Shown: positions 1 to 8,425 of the stretch, piece after piece | Layout: every line of letters begins with the position of its first letter | Position numbering within the stretch: position 1 is the first letter of the stretch | Assembly: GCF_964332355.1 (NCBI RefSeq) | Contig: NZ_OZ201293.1 | Span: forward strand, 682,001 to 746,000 | Direction of reading: 5' to 3' | Source of the DNA: Imbroritus primus | Lineage (GTDB): Bacteria; Pseudomonadota; Gammaproteobacteria; Burkholderiales; Burkholderiaceae | Length of the DNA stretch: 64,000 nucleotides | Translations under genes and position numbers: made by a program | Notes under the pieces: model-generated | What the model saw: the letters and a program-made list of their open reading frames with translations, nothing else | Databases searched by the model: none | Told to the model about the DNA's origin: nothing

Positions 1-347
1 GCCGGTACCAGCCGGACTACGATCCGGCGGTTCCGGTCCAGCCGGTGGACTGGCTGGCCGGCATGTGCCTGATGTTCGATGCCGGCACGTTTGCGGCGCT
101 GGAGGGGTTCGACGAACGCTTCCATATGTATTGCGAAGATGTCGATATCTGCCTGCGGACCCACCTGCTTGGATGCGCGGTACAGTGGGTGCAGGAGGCG
201 GTGATCGTGCATGATGCCCAGCGGGGCAGCCGGCGCAGCCTGCGCCCCCTCTTGTGGCACTTGCGGAGTATGTTCCGGTTGGTAAACTCCCGCCCGTACC
301 GGTCGTATATGCATAAAACCTCCACACGCCCAGCCAGCCGGGAATAA
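1..347 (+). CDS. C-terminal part of a family 2 glycosyltransferase (WbbL-like), truncated by window edge
   Basis: Only the last ~115 residues are present, read in the frame that begins at base 3 and ends with TAA at 345-347. The fragment has the typical end of rhamnosyltransferase-like GT2 enzymes: a W-L-x-G-x-C-L stretch, then EGFDERFHMYCEDVDICLR, in which the E-D-V-D acidic cluster belongs to the acceptor/catalytic region, and a V-I-V-H-D motif. It should transfer a sugar to a lipid-linked O-antigen or exopolysaccharide intermediate at the cytoplasmic face of the inner membrane. It sits 4 bases upstream of the wecA-like gene, so the two are probably cotranscribed. The exact sugar cannot be predicted from this part. 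Confidence 0.85.
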   Translation, partial: RYQPDYDPAVPVQPVDWLAGMCLMFDAGTFAALEGFDERFHMYCEDVDICLRTHLLGCAVQWVQEAVIVHDAQRGSRRSLRPLLWHLRSMFRLVNSRPYRSYMHKTSTRPASRE

Positions 348-351
348 CGCT

Positions 352-1425
352 ATGTACGAATATTTTTGGGTTCCCCTGTTCGCGCTCGTCTTTAGCGCCG
401 CCACGGTCCTGCTGATTCGTCCGCTCGCATTGCGGGGCGGCCTGCTGGACCGCCCGGGCGGCCGCAAGCGCCATGACGGCGAGGTCCCGCTGGTGGGTGG
501 GATTGCAGTCACTTTTTCCGTCTGCGTGGCGGCGATGTTCTTCCTCAGTTCGAAGGGGTACTACATCGCGCTGCTGGGCGGGCTGGCGGTGCTGGCCGTG
601 GCGGGCATGGTGGACGACCTGCGCGGGATCTCGCCGTTGCCGAAGCTGGCGATCCAGATTTTCGCGGCCATCCTGATGACCTCATGGGGAAATGTGTACC
701 TCATGTCGCTGGGCGACATCGTCGGCCGCCGGGAGATCGAGCTGCTCAACTGGGGCATTCCGCTGACGCTTTTCGCCGTCGTCGCGGTGATCAACGCCAT
801 GAACATGATCGACGGGCTGGATGGCCTGGCCGGCGGCATGGCCTTCATCATCTTTGCCTGGATGACGTACCTCGCCACGGAGATCGGCAACATTCCTGCC
901 CAGCGCATGTGCGCGGTGTTCTCGGGTGCGCTGCTGGGTTTCCTGCTGTTCAACATGCGGACACCTCTGCGTGGGCGGAGGCGCGTATTCCTGGGCGATG
1001 CCGGCAGCCTGATGCTCGGCTACGGCATCGTTTGGTTCGCGGTCGAGCTGTCGCAGCCGGCCTACAACCACGGGCGCAGTGTTCCGCCTGTCGTCATGCT
1101 GTGGATTGCCGGTTTCCTGCTGATCGACCTGCTGGCGGTGGTGACGCGCCGCGTGGTCAAGGGGCGCAACCCGCTGGAGGCCGACCGCACGCACATGCAC
1201 CACATCCTGCAGCGCCTGAACGTGCCGCAGGACATGATCGTCTGGATCATCCTGTTCAGCAATGCACTGCTTGGCCTGATCGGTGTCATGGGCTGGAAGC
1301 AGGGCGTGTCGGAGCAGGTGCTGTTTCTTGGCTTCCTGCTCGTGGCGCTGCTGCATCTGCTGGTCATGCGCAATGCATGGCGCTTCATCCGCCTGGGCCG
1401 GCGGGTGCTGCGCCGCCGCTCATGA
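352..1425 (+). CDS. wecA: WecA-type undecaprenyl-phosphate sugar-1-phosphate transferase
   Basis: This 357-residue polytopic membrane protein belongs to the MraY/WecA (PNPT) family, which moves a HexNAc-1-phosphate from a UDP-sugar to undecaprenyl phosphate and so starts O-antigen or related glycan synthesis. Visible hallmarks in order are the Mg-binding D88-D89 pair, NAMNMIDGLDGLAGG at 148-162, FLGDAGS at 213-219 and the C-terminal cytoplasmic H-M-H-H motif at 281-284. About ten hydrophobic helices surround these loops. The preceding glycosyltransferase ends 4 bases upstream. WecA-like is a family assignment; the sugar could be GlcNAc or another HexNAc, as in WbpL. A second, unrelated initiating transferase lies at 16052-17392. 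Confidence 0.9.
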   Translation: MYEYFWVPLFALVFSAATVLLIRPLALRGGLLDRPGGRKRHDGEVPLVGGIAVTFSVCVAAMFFLSSKGYYIALLGGLAVLAVAGMVDDLRGISPLPKLAIQIFAAILMTSWGNVYLMSLGDIVGRREIELLNWGIPLTLFAVVAVINAMNMIDGLDGLAGGMAFIIFAWMTYLATEIGNIPAQRMCAVFSGALLGFLLFNMRTPLRGRRRVFLGDAGSLMLGYGIVWFAVELSQPAYNHGRSVPPVVMLWIAGFLLIDLLAVVTRRVVKGRNPLEADRTHMHHILQRLNVPQDMIVWIILFSNALLGLIGVMGWKQGVSEQVLFLGFLLVALLHLLVMRNAWRFIRLGRRVLRRRS

Positions 1426-1463
1426 CGGGTGGCCCGTCCGGCCCGAATACACTAGGAGTCGAA

Positions 1464-2444
1464 ATGAATCCCGCCGATAGCATCGGCCCGTCTCACGTCA
1501 CGTACGCGCACGCACGGGAAATCGCACGCGACGCCCTGCGCTATCAGGGCAATTCCATTCTGCATCTGGCCGCCTCGGTCGATGCATCCTTCGAACGCGC
1601 TGCCGAGCTGATCTACAGTTGCCGTGGCCGCGTCATCATCAGCGGCATGGGCAAGTCCGGCTTGGTCGGGCGCAAGATTGCCGCGACTTTTTCTTCCACC
1701 GGGACGCCGAGCTATTTTTTGCATCCGGGCGAGGCGCTGCATGGCGACCTCGGTGCGATCCAGCCCGACGACGTGGTGATCCTGATTTCCAACAGCGGCG
1801 AGACCGAGGAGGTCCTGCGCCTGCTGCCGTCGCTGGAGGATTTCGGCAACCAGATCATCGCCATCACCGGCAAGGCCGGCTCGACGCTGGCCACGCACAG
1901 CACCGTCGCACTGATTCTGCCGGATGACCGCGAGGTCTGCCCGAACGAGCTGGCGCCGACGACTTCCACGCTGGTCACCATGGCGCTTGGCGATGCGCTG
2001 GCTGTCGCGCTGATTACGCTGCGGGATTTCAAGCCCGTGGATTTCGCGCGCTACCATCCCGGCGGCAGCCTCGGCCGCCGGCTTCTCACGCGCGTGGCCA
2101 ATGTCATGCATACGCGCGTGCCGTGCGTTGCCGCGGCCGCACCGCTGTACGAGGCCATCGACGTGATGACCAAGGGGCGCCTCGGCATGGCCGTGGTGCT
2201 GGACGGCGAGCGGCTCGCGGGCGTACTGACCGATGGCGACCTGCGGCGCGCCATGCTGGCGGACCGGCAGGCGCTGGACCAGCCGGTCGACCGCTTCATG
2301 TCCCGTTCGCCCATCACGGTGCGGCCGGAAGCCAGGCTGGCGGAAGCCGAAGACCTCATGCGCGCACGCAATGTCCATGCACTGGTGGTGCAGGACGAGA
2401 ACGGCGCCGTAGTGGGCCTGCTCGACATTTTTGATCATCCCTGA
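1464..2444 (+). CDS. kdsD: D-arabinose 5-phosphate isomerase (KdsD/KpsF)
   Basis: The 326-residue protein interconverts ribulose 5-phosphate and arabinose 5-phosphate, the first step of Kdo synthesis in the cytoplasm. It has the family layout: an N-terminal SIS sugar-isomerase domain (GMGKSGLVGRKIAATFSSTG and the LISNSGETEE loop) followed by two CBS repeats, the first around MTKGRLGMAVV and the second around VHALVVQDE. Length matches E. coli KdsD (328). The ATG at 1464 is preceded by AGGAG at 1454-1458. kdsA follows 36 bases downstream. In many betaproteobacteria the housekeeping kdsD lies beside the lpt genes, so this could be a second copy of KpsF type. Confidence 0.93.
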   Translation: MNPADSIGPSHVTYAHAREIARDALRYQGNSILHLAASVDASFERAAELIYSCRGRVIISGMGKSGLVGRKIAATFSSTGTPSYFLHPGEALHGDLGAIQPDDVVILISNSGETEEVLRLLPSLEDFGNQIIAITGKAGSTLATHSTVALILPDDREVCPNELAPTTSTLVTMALGDALAVALITLRDFKPVDFARYHPGGSLGRRLLTRVANVMHTRVPCVAAAAPLYEAIDVMTKGRLGMAVVLDGERLAGVLTDGDLRRAMLADRQALDQPVDRFMSRSPITVRPEARLAEAEDLMRARNVHALVVQDENGAVVGLLDIFDHP

Positions 2445-2480
2445 CCGCGCCATGGCGCGCTGTCGCGACAGAGAATACTG

Positions 2481-3320
2481 ATGAATATTTCCGGCCTCGA
2501 AGTTTCCAATACCGCCCCGTTCGTACTGTTCGGTGGCGTGAACGTCCTCGAATCGAAGGACTTTGCCCTCGCAAGCTGTGCGCACTATGTCGATGTGACG
2601 CGGCGCCTGGGCATCCCCTTCGTCTTCAAAGCCTCATTCGACAAGGCGAACCGGTCCTCGATCCATTCCTTCCGCGGCCCTGGCCTGGAAGAAGGGCTGC
2701 GCATCTTCGAAGCCGTCAAGGCGGAGTTCGGCGTGCCGCTGCTGACCGATGTCCATGAGCCGGCCCAGGCCGCGCCGGTCGCGGAGGTAGTTGACGTGCT
2801 GCAGCTTCCCGCGTTTCTCGCCCGCCAGACCGATCTGGTGGTGGCGCTGGCAAAAACGGGACGTCCAGTCAATATCAAGAAGCCGCAGTTCCTGAGCCCG
2901 ACCCAGGTTGGCAATATCGTCGACAAGTTCGCCGAATGCGGCAATCCGAATGTGCTGCTGTGCGACCGCGGTACCATGTTCGGCTACGACAATCTGGTGG
3001 TCGACATGCTGGGTTTTGGCGTGATGAAGAAGGTCAGTGGTGACAAGCCGATCATCTTCGATGTCACGCATGCATTGCAGAACCGCGACCCGCTGGGCGC
3101 TGCCTCAGGCGGCCGCCGCGAACAGGTCGCCGAGCTAGCACGCGCAGGCATGGCCACGGGCTTGGCAGGACTGTTTCTGGAAGCGCATCCCAACCCCGAT
3201 CAGGCTAAGTGTGATGGTCCGAGTGCGCTACCGCTGGCCAGGCTCGAGCCATTCCTGCAGCAGATGAAGGCCATCGACGATCTGGTTAAGTCGTTTCCGG
3301 CGCTGGATACGCGCGCATGA
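2481..3320 (+). CDS. kdsA: 3-deoxy-D-manno-octulosonate 8-phosphate synthase
   Basis: This 279-residue enzyme condenses phosphoenolpyruvate with arabinose 5-phosphate to give Kdo 8-phosphate. The N-terminal F-G-G-V-N-V-L-E-S signature, KASFDKANRSS, the K-K-P-Q-F-L-S-P strand and CDRGTMFGYDNLVVDM are all present, and length is typical. The asparagine at residue 21 stands where metal-dependent KdsA enzymes carry the metal-binding cysteine, so this looks like the metal-independent E. coli class (inference from family knowledge). Its stop codon overlaps the next start by four bases (ATGA, 3317-3320), which points to translational coupling with the kdsB-kdsC fusion. Confidence 0.95.
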   Translation: MNISGLEVSNTAPFVLFGGVNVLESKDFALASCAHYVDVTRRLGIPFVFKASFDKANRSSIHSFRGPGLEEGLRIFEAVKAEFGVPLLTDVHEPAQAAPVAEVVDVLQLPAFLARQTDLVVALAKTGRPVNIKKPQFLSPTQVGNIVDKFAECGNPNVLLCDRGTMFGYDNLVVDMLGFGVMKKVSGDKPIIFDVTHALQNRDPLGAASGGRREQVAELARAGMATGLAGLFLEAHPNPDQAKCDGPSALPLARLEPFLQQMKAIDDLVKSFPALDTRA

Positions 3321-4606
3321 GCGAGACTTCCTCTACCCAGCGCTGCGTTATCGTCATTCCCGCACGGTACGCCTCGACGCGCCTGCCGGGCAAGCCGCTG
3401 GCCGACATTCTCGGCAAGCCCATGATCCAACATGTCTACGAACGTGCCCAGCAGGTGCAGAATGTAGATGTGGTCGTGGTTGCCACAGATGATGCGCGCG
3501 TCATGGCCGCAGTCGAGGCATTTGGCGGGCAGGCCGTCATGACCTCTGCCGAGCATTCCTCGGGCACCGATCGACTGGTGGAAGTGATGCAACGCTTTCC
3601 GGCGGCGATCTATATCAACCTCCAGGGCGACGAGCCGCTGGTGCGTGCGGCGGATGTACAGCGCCTCGTCGACGGCATGCGCCAGCAGCCGGAGATTCGC
3701 GTGGGGACGTTGTGCCATCCGGTCGGCGCCCGCGAAGCGCAGAATCCCAATTGCGTGAAAGTGGTGCTCGACGCTGGCGGGCGCGCGCTGTATTTCAGCC
3801 GCGCCCCGATTCCGTTTCCGCGTGATGGCGAGCGGGCACGCTATCTCAAGCATGTGGGCGTGTATGGCTACCGGGCCGAGGTGCTGGCCCAGTACAGCGC
3901 GCTCGACAAGAGCATGCCCGAGCAGGCGGAAGTGCTCGAACAGCTGAGACTGATGCATGCCGGCATTTCCATTTATGCCTTTGAAGTGGAGCCGACAGGC
4001 CCCGGGGTGGACACGCCAGCGTGCCTCGAGCAGGTACGCCGCCTGCTGTCCGGCGAAACCGCAGAGGAAGCGAGGCTCGACAAGGTCAAGCTGGTGATTA
4101 CCGATGTCGATGGCGTACTGACCGATGGCAGCATCTACTACGATGCCACGGGCGAATGCCTCAAGCGTTTCCATGTGCGCGATGGCCTCGGCATCCGCAT
4201 GCTCGAGGAGGCCGGTATTCGCGTGGCAGTGCTGTCGGGGCGTGACTCCGCAACCCTGCGCAAACGCATTGCCGATCTGGGGATTTCCGCATCACGGCTA
4301 GGCGTAAAGGACAAGGCAGAAGCGTGCCGGGCGCTGATGGCGGAGTGCGGTGCATTGCCGCATGAGACTGTGTGTACCGGCGATGACAGCATCGACCTAC
4401 CAGCTTTCCGCACCTGCGGCTTGTCGTTTGCGGTTGCTGACGCTCCCGACTACGTCAAGCGGCAAGCCTCCGGCGTGCTGACGCTGCCTGGCGGGCATGG
4501 CGCATTCCGCGAACTGTCCGACCGCATTCTGGAGGCCAAGGGCCTCGTGCATATCGCCACTACGGCTGACGGTTTCGAGAGATCGATGACAACGGTGGCA
4601 CAGTAG
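3317..4606 (+). CDS. Bifunctional CMP-Kdo synthetase / Kdo 8-phosphate phosphatase fusion (KdsB-KdsC)
   Basis: One uninterrupted 429-residue frame contains two normally separate enzymes. Residues ~8-248 are KdsB: the nucleotide-binding P-A-R-Y-A-S-T-R-L-P-G-K-P-L signature, NLQGDEPLV and the FSRAPIPFPRD loop. Residues ~255-415 are the HAD phosphatase KdsC: catalytic DVDGVLTDG with D263 and D265, the S-G-R motif, a conserved lysine region and GDDSIDLPAF. It would therefore dephosphorylate Kdo 8-phosphate and then activate Kdo as CMP-Kdo in one polypeptide. KdsD, KdsA and this fusion complete the pathway to CMP-Kdo, which waaA at 21134 consumes. No stop or frameshift is visible at the junction, so the fusion looks genuine. 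Confidence 0.93.
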   Translation: MSETSSTQRCVIVIPARYASTRLPGKPLADILGKPMIQHVYERAQQVQNVDVVVVATDDARVMAAVEAFGGQAVMTSAEHSSGTDRLVEVMQRFPAAIYINLQGDEPLVRAADVQRLVDGMRQQPEIRVGTLCHPVGAREAQNPNCVKVVLDAGGRALYFSRAPIPFPRDGERARYLKHVGVYGYRAEVLAQYSALDKSMPEQAEVLEQLRLMHAGISIYAFEVEPTGPGVDTPACLEQVRRLLSGETAEEARLDKVKLVITDVDGVLTDGSIYYDATGECLKRFHVRDGLGIRMLEEAGIRVAVLSGRDSATLRKRIADLGISASRLGVKDKAEACRALMAECGALPHETVCTGDDSIDLPAFRTCGLSFAVADAPDYVKRQASGVLTLPGGHGAFRELSDRILEAKGLVHIATTADGFERSMTTVAQ

Positions 4607-4648
4607 CGCACTGTGCTTGTAAGGTTTGTGTACAGGAAGGAGGTCTTG

Positions 4649-5719
4649 ATGAATTTGTTCGACATGGCCAATCGACAAGATGACGCCTTGTACTTACAGC
4701 CTCAGGTGAAGATGGCAAAGTGGGTCGCGAAGAACGGCGATACCTGGCGCTCTTTGCGATTGCGTGAAGACGTGGAACCCCAGGTCGTGGTTAAGGATGT
4801 CATCCAATGGTATCCGTTCTCCATGCGCCCTGAAACAGTGGGCTGGTACGCGCGTACCCTAGGCGGTGAGGCGAAGTTGCGTGTGACGCTGCGGCATCGT
4901 CAGCAAATCATCGCCACCAATCTGCAAGACATCGATCCTCGGCCGGTCGACGTCATCATTCCTTGGCCGCTTTGCGCTGATCCCTTGCCTCCGGAGGTAT
5001 CCCTTACGCTGGAGTTTCTGCTTCTGCAAGGTCAGGTGGCTGATCTGATGATCAACAAGGCTCTTGATCGTACTCAACTGATATCTCTTGCAAAGGGTGT
5101 TGGCATTGAAATTGGCCCTGGCCCCAAACCGCAGATACTCAATGGTCCTGGGGTCAGCGTACGCTATCTTGAGGAAATGTCGGCGGCCGAATGGAATACG
5201 CTCTATGACGAAAGCGGGAAATATAATTCCGGAAATGCAGACTGGTCCCAATATATCGTTGGCCCCGCGAACGAGATACCAGTACCGGATGGCTCGCTTG
5301 ATTTTATCTTCTCGAGCCATGTATTCGAGCATCTAGCTAATCCTATCGGGCATCTGGAGCATTGGGGTAGGAAGCTAAAATCAAAAGGCGTGATATTGGC
5401 TGTCGTTCCGGATATTGCCGGTACCAAAGACTTCCGGCATAGCCCCTGCCTGCTTGATGAGATGTTGACCGAGTATCAGAATGAAATATGGCGTCCTACT
5501 CTGACTCATTATCAGAGATGGGCCAATACACGGGGAGGGTGGAGCGCAAGAGCCGAGGAAGCGATGTTGGCGCGTCGTTCCATTCATGTGCACTTCTACA
5601 CCCGAGAGAATATGGCGAGGCTTTTGGCGTATGCGACTGAACAGTTGAAGTACTCGGGCTATCATATTTGCCACACGCCAAACCATCGCGATTTTTACTG
5701 GATATTGATCAAAGAGTGA
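4649..5719 (+). CDS. SAM-dependent methyltransferase (class I, Methyltransf_11-like)
   Basis: The 356-residue protein has a ~140-residue N-terminal region I do not recognise, then a class I methyltransferase core: the SAM-binding V-G-I-E-I-G-P-G-P-K-P strand-loop at 151-161 and SLDFIFSSHVFEHLANP at ~216-232, typical of the motif that follows strand 4. The substrate is unknown. Its position after the Kdo genes suggests modification of a surface glycan. I chose the ATG at 4649 because a near-perfect AAGGAGG lies at 4637-4643; an in-frame GTG at 4613 lacks this. The gene is visibly richer in A and T than its neighbours, which suggests separate acquisition. A three-domain glycan methyltransferase is another possibility. 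Confidence 0.82.
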   Translation: MNLFDMANRQDDALYLQPQVKMAKWVAKNGDTWRSLRLREDVEPQVVVKDVIQWYPFSMRPETVGWYARTLGGEAKLRVTLRHRQQIIATNLQDIDPRPVDVIIPWPLCADPLPPEVSLTLEFLLLQGQVADLMINKALDRTQLISLAKGVGIEIGPGPKPQILNGPGVSVRYLEEMSAAEWNTLYDESGKYNSGNADWSQYIVGPANEIPVPDGSLDFIFSSHVFEHLANPIGHLEHWGRKLKSKGVILAVVPDIAGTKDFRHSPCLLDEMLTEYQNEIWRPTLTHYQRWANTRGGWSARAEEAMLARRSIHVHFYTRENMARLLAYATEQLKYSGYHICHTPNHRDFYWILIKE

Positions 5720-5864
5720 CGCCTGCCAGCGCGGTGATATGTATCCTCTGTTCAATCACGTAATCGACCGGCTGTCCCATGATTGGAAAACCCGGGGTGC
5801 TGTTGGACAAAAATTTCGGAGGTGATCCGGCTCTGAACGATCGAGTTCACGCGGCAATCTGCAT

Positions 5865-6392
5865 CTAGCGTCGTTGCTGGCACGCTATCAGATAGTCGCT
5901 GTGCAGGGACACATACCGTCCTTCTTGCCCGGGTTGCAGGGGAATGGCGCGCAGGTTCGAACTCAGGCCTTTTTCCTTCCAGTCCGGAATGAATTCGAAC
6001 TGGCGCAGCTTGCCGGGAAAACGGAAGCTGTCGACCAGCCCTGTCACGGGATTCAGGCCCAGCCGTTCGTCGGTCGAAGGCTGGTCCACGCGCATCTCCA
6101 ACACCTTGTTGACCGGCGCGGCCCAGTCGCGCGGCAGGATGGCGTAGCTGCTCCACTGATAGTCCGGCCCCAGACCACACTCCACTTGCAGGAGCCGCCC
6201 GGCTTCCAGATCGCTGCGGGTCAGGCCGGCGGCATGCGCACGCGCTACCACCTGGTGGTTCCATGATTGTTCCAGATCGGCCGGTTTGATTATCCGGTTG
6301 ACCGAAACCCATACAGTATCCCCGGTCGAGGGAGGTGTTCCGCAGCCCGCGAGTAGCATCGCGGCAAGTGTGAGCCATCGTGCACGCATCAT
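5865..6392 (-). CDS. Putative lipoprotein of unknown function
   Basis: A 175-residue protein starts at an ATG pair (6387-6392) with AGGAAAG upstream. The N-terminus is a short basic segment followed by a hydrophobic run ending in L-L-A-G-C, a clear lipobox, so it should be lipid-modified at the cysteine and exported to the periplasmic side. The mature part contains several aromatic and charged stretches (Q-W-S-S-Y, F-E-F-I-P-D-W-K-E-K) and a C-terminal CQQRR; I do not recognise a domain. It is transcribed away from the unrelated genes at 6609 onward. An in-frame upstream ATG at 6473 would bury the signal peptide and is unlikely to be used. Confidence 0.75.
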   Translation of the reverse strand: MMRARWLTLAAMLLAGCGTPPSTGDTVWVSVNRIIKPADLEQSWNHQVVARAHAAGLTRSDLEAGRLLQVECGLGPDYQWSSYAILPRDWAAPVNKVLEMRVDQPSTDERLGLNPVTGLVDSFRFPGKLRQFEFIPDWKEKGLSSNLRAIPLQPGQEGRYVSLHSDYLIACQQRR

Positions 6393-6608
6393 GTCTTTCC
6401 TGGCAAGCGATCTTGACAGGATTGTGCCACTCACAGCCCGTTTTGTACCCATCAATTGCATGTTGCCCATCACTCACAGTGACAGCATGCACCGACGGGC
6501 AATGGCAGATGGCCCAGGGACGGTTGCCACGCGGATACGAATCAGTGACCGCATATACGTTGCTGTTCCCGGCATACCCAGTGCATGTGCTTGCTGGCAA
6601 GCTGACCG

Positions 6609-8156
6609 TTGCTTATCGTTGCGCCATTTTTCTTGCTTGGAAATCAGGTGTTCCGGTCTGTCTCGAATTCTTTTCCATCTGCCGCGCGGGGAGGGGGAGC
6701 GTCCCCGGAACACGCTGAAGCGACTGGAGAGCCCGCCAAGGAGGCTAAGGACGCAGCTAAGCCGCGGCGAGAGCGACGCATGCGCATTCGCCCATGCAGT
6801 GTGCAGTGCCCGCGTCCCGCGCCATCTGTGCCGTTGGCGTCTGGCATCAGTGCAGAAGCCGTAGCGTTGAGGAACATCTTGTGCGAAACCCCCTTCTCGC
6901 GCCACTGGCAACCCACGGATCCTGCCATCGCCATACTCAGCCCGCTCTATGCAAACGCTGATGATGTACTGCCGATGGTCGGCGCCGCGGGCATGGCGAT
7001 TGTCCGGCGGGCTTGGGAGAAGGCGCACGCAGGTGGTGGTGTGGACGAGGACTATGACGCCTTTGCCGGCCGTTTTGCCTTGTGGTTGCTAGAGCGGCTC
7101 TCCACTTTGCATAGCGGACTGGAATGCCCGGATATCGCGCCCTTTTTGGTAGAGATGCTGCAGATCCGGTCCTATCTCGAAATGCCGGACAGGGTGGGTA
7201 CGACCCGGATGGCCGAAGCGTGGATCCGGCAGGCCGAAACACTCGGTCTGTGCCGCGTCCGTGTCCGGGTAGGCGTACGCGCTGAACTCGATATCCTGGT
7301 GCAACAGGATGATTGCCTGTTGTTTCCCGTGCTCGGGATGACCATGGCCACTGCCAGCCTTGAGGCACGATGCGCGACGGTACAGGATCTGGCGCAGAGA
7401 ATCGTGCTGCCTGGCATGACGGGAGGGTCTGTGCCGTTTCCCGATGCCTCGCCAGACGATGCGTTATCGTACGGAGCGATGCGGGATCAGCGTCCGCAAC
7501 GGCGAGCGGATCAGCCATCCGGCGAGGTGAAGGCATCGTCCCCGCAGGGCAGTACATCTGATGATGAATCCGACACTGATGAAATGGTGCATCCCCGGTC
7601 GCCTGTTTCCTGGGGGAGTCCGTCGTCCGTCATTCCGGCGTCGTCTTCCACCTTGTCGGCGATGGAGGCCCCGCGGCCTGGCATGAGCGATATTCCGTTT
7701 GCTGAGCCGTCCGTGGTGTCGCCTTATATCGATGAAGCCGTCAGATCGGTCGTGCCCTATGCACATAGCTGGTTTGGCACCCGCACACCAACGCTCGAGG
7801 AACGCGAAATCGTCAGGGGCCGCATGCGCTCCGTGTTGCAGGGGACTCGTGCCGCTTTCCAGGCACTCTACGCGCGCCTCGTGCGTCGGAGCCCATACAC
7901 CTGTCTCGAAGAATTTTTCGTGGCACTGTGCGTGCATTGCGAAGCCGCCCGGCATAGTCCATCGCGACCATCCACATCGGCCTCCGGTCCTACGCCATTT
8001 CAGCCTGGCATTGTCTACTATCGCGCCACGTTACCCGGGCTGCCGCCACTCACGGTGGTGGTGCGACCCAGCCGTAGGCATCCGCTCGCGCGAGTGGCCC
8101 TGCTGTTGAATCCGAACGCAGGTGAAATGGCGCGCGCGGCGCAGTTGTTGTACTGA
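6609..8156 (+). CDS. Uncharacterised protein A of a three-gene tandem family
   Basis: This frame of up to 515 residues matches no family I recognise. Residues ~105-265 resemble residues ~148-315 of the gene at 10335 (shared W-x-x-A-H, L-x-L-W-L-L-E-x-L and A-x-x-L-G-L features). A Ser/Pro-rich, probably disordered linker follows (~265-395). The C-terminal ~115 residues resemble the C-terminal domains of both downstream genes (E-E-F-F-V-A-L-C-V-H-C-E-A-A-R, then V-V-V and P-L-A-R-V-A-L-L-L-N-P). The start is uncertain: TTG 6609, GTG 6648 or ATG 6780, none with a convincing ribosome-binding site. There is no signal peptide. The conserved tyrosine-phenylalanine and VEM blocks of the relatives are degraded here. 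Confidence 0.65.
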   Translation: MLIVAPFFLLGNQVFRSVSNSFPSAARGGGASPEHAEATGEPAKEAKDAAKPRRERRMRIRPCSVQCPRPAPSVPLASGISAEAVALRNILCETPFSRHWQPTDPAIAILSPLYANADDVLPMVGAAGMAIVRRAWEKAHAGGGVDEDYDAFAGRFALWLLERLSTLHSGLECPDIAPFLVEMLQIRSYLEMPDRVGTTRMAEAWIRQAETLGLCRVRVRVGVRAELDILVQQDDCLLFPVLGMTMATASLEARCATVQDLAQRIVLPGMTGGSVPFPDASPDDALSYGAMRDQRPQRRADQPSGEVKASSPQGSTSDDESDTDEMVHPRSPVSWGSPSSVIPASSSTLSAMEAPRPGMSDIPFAEPSVVSPYIDEAVRSVVPYAHSWFGTRTPTLEEREIVRGRMRSVLQGTRAAFQALYARLVRRSPYTCLEEFFVALCVHCEAARHSPSRPSTSASGPTPFQPGIVYYRATLPGLPPLTVVVRPSRRHPLARVALLLNPNAGEMARAAQLLY

Positions 8157-8349
8157 TCCGTGGGTGTAGCGCAGCTCGCGCGTGCGCTCTCCTGTATCAC
8201 CCTGCCAACTGCCTCATCAGACGAGTCTCGAAACGGATGGCGAATACGTTAGCGCTCGGCGAGCGTTAGGTCGCTTCCTGATGGCTGCTACCGGAAGCGC
8301 TCAGCGGATGCGAAGTGCCGGGCAGCAGGGCGCTGCCATTGTGCATCGA

Positions 8350-8392
8350 TACAAAATTGTTCTTGGGACTCGGGGCAACGCTGCCTATCGTC
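8350..8392 (+). promoter_or_regulatory. Upstream block of gene B shared with gene C
   Basis: Compared without gaps with 10264-10306, 28 of 43 positions agree. The agreement falls in two parts: 13 of 16 bases at the left end (consensus tacaNNattNttcttg) and 12 of 12 at the right end (ctgcctatcgtc), separated by 15 dissimilar bases in both places. It ends 33 bases before the start of gene B. This could be a retained promoter or leader element or simply remnant homology from tandem duplication; I cannot name a regulator. Confidence 0.4.
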
Positions 8393-8425
8393 GTCAGCGT
8401 GTCCATTTTCCCTTGCCGATGTGCC

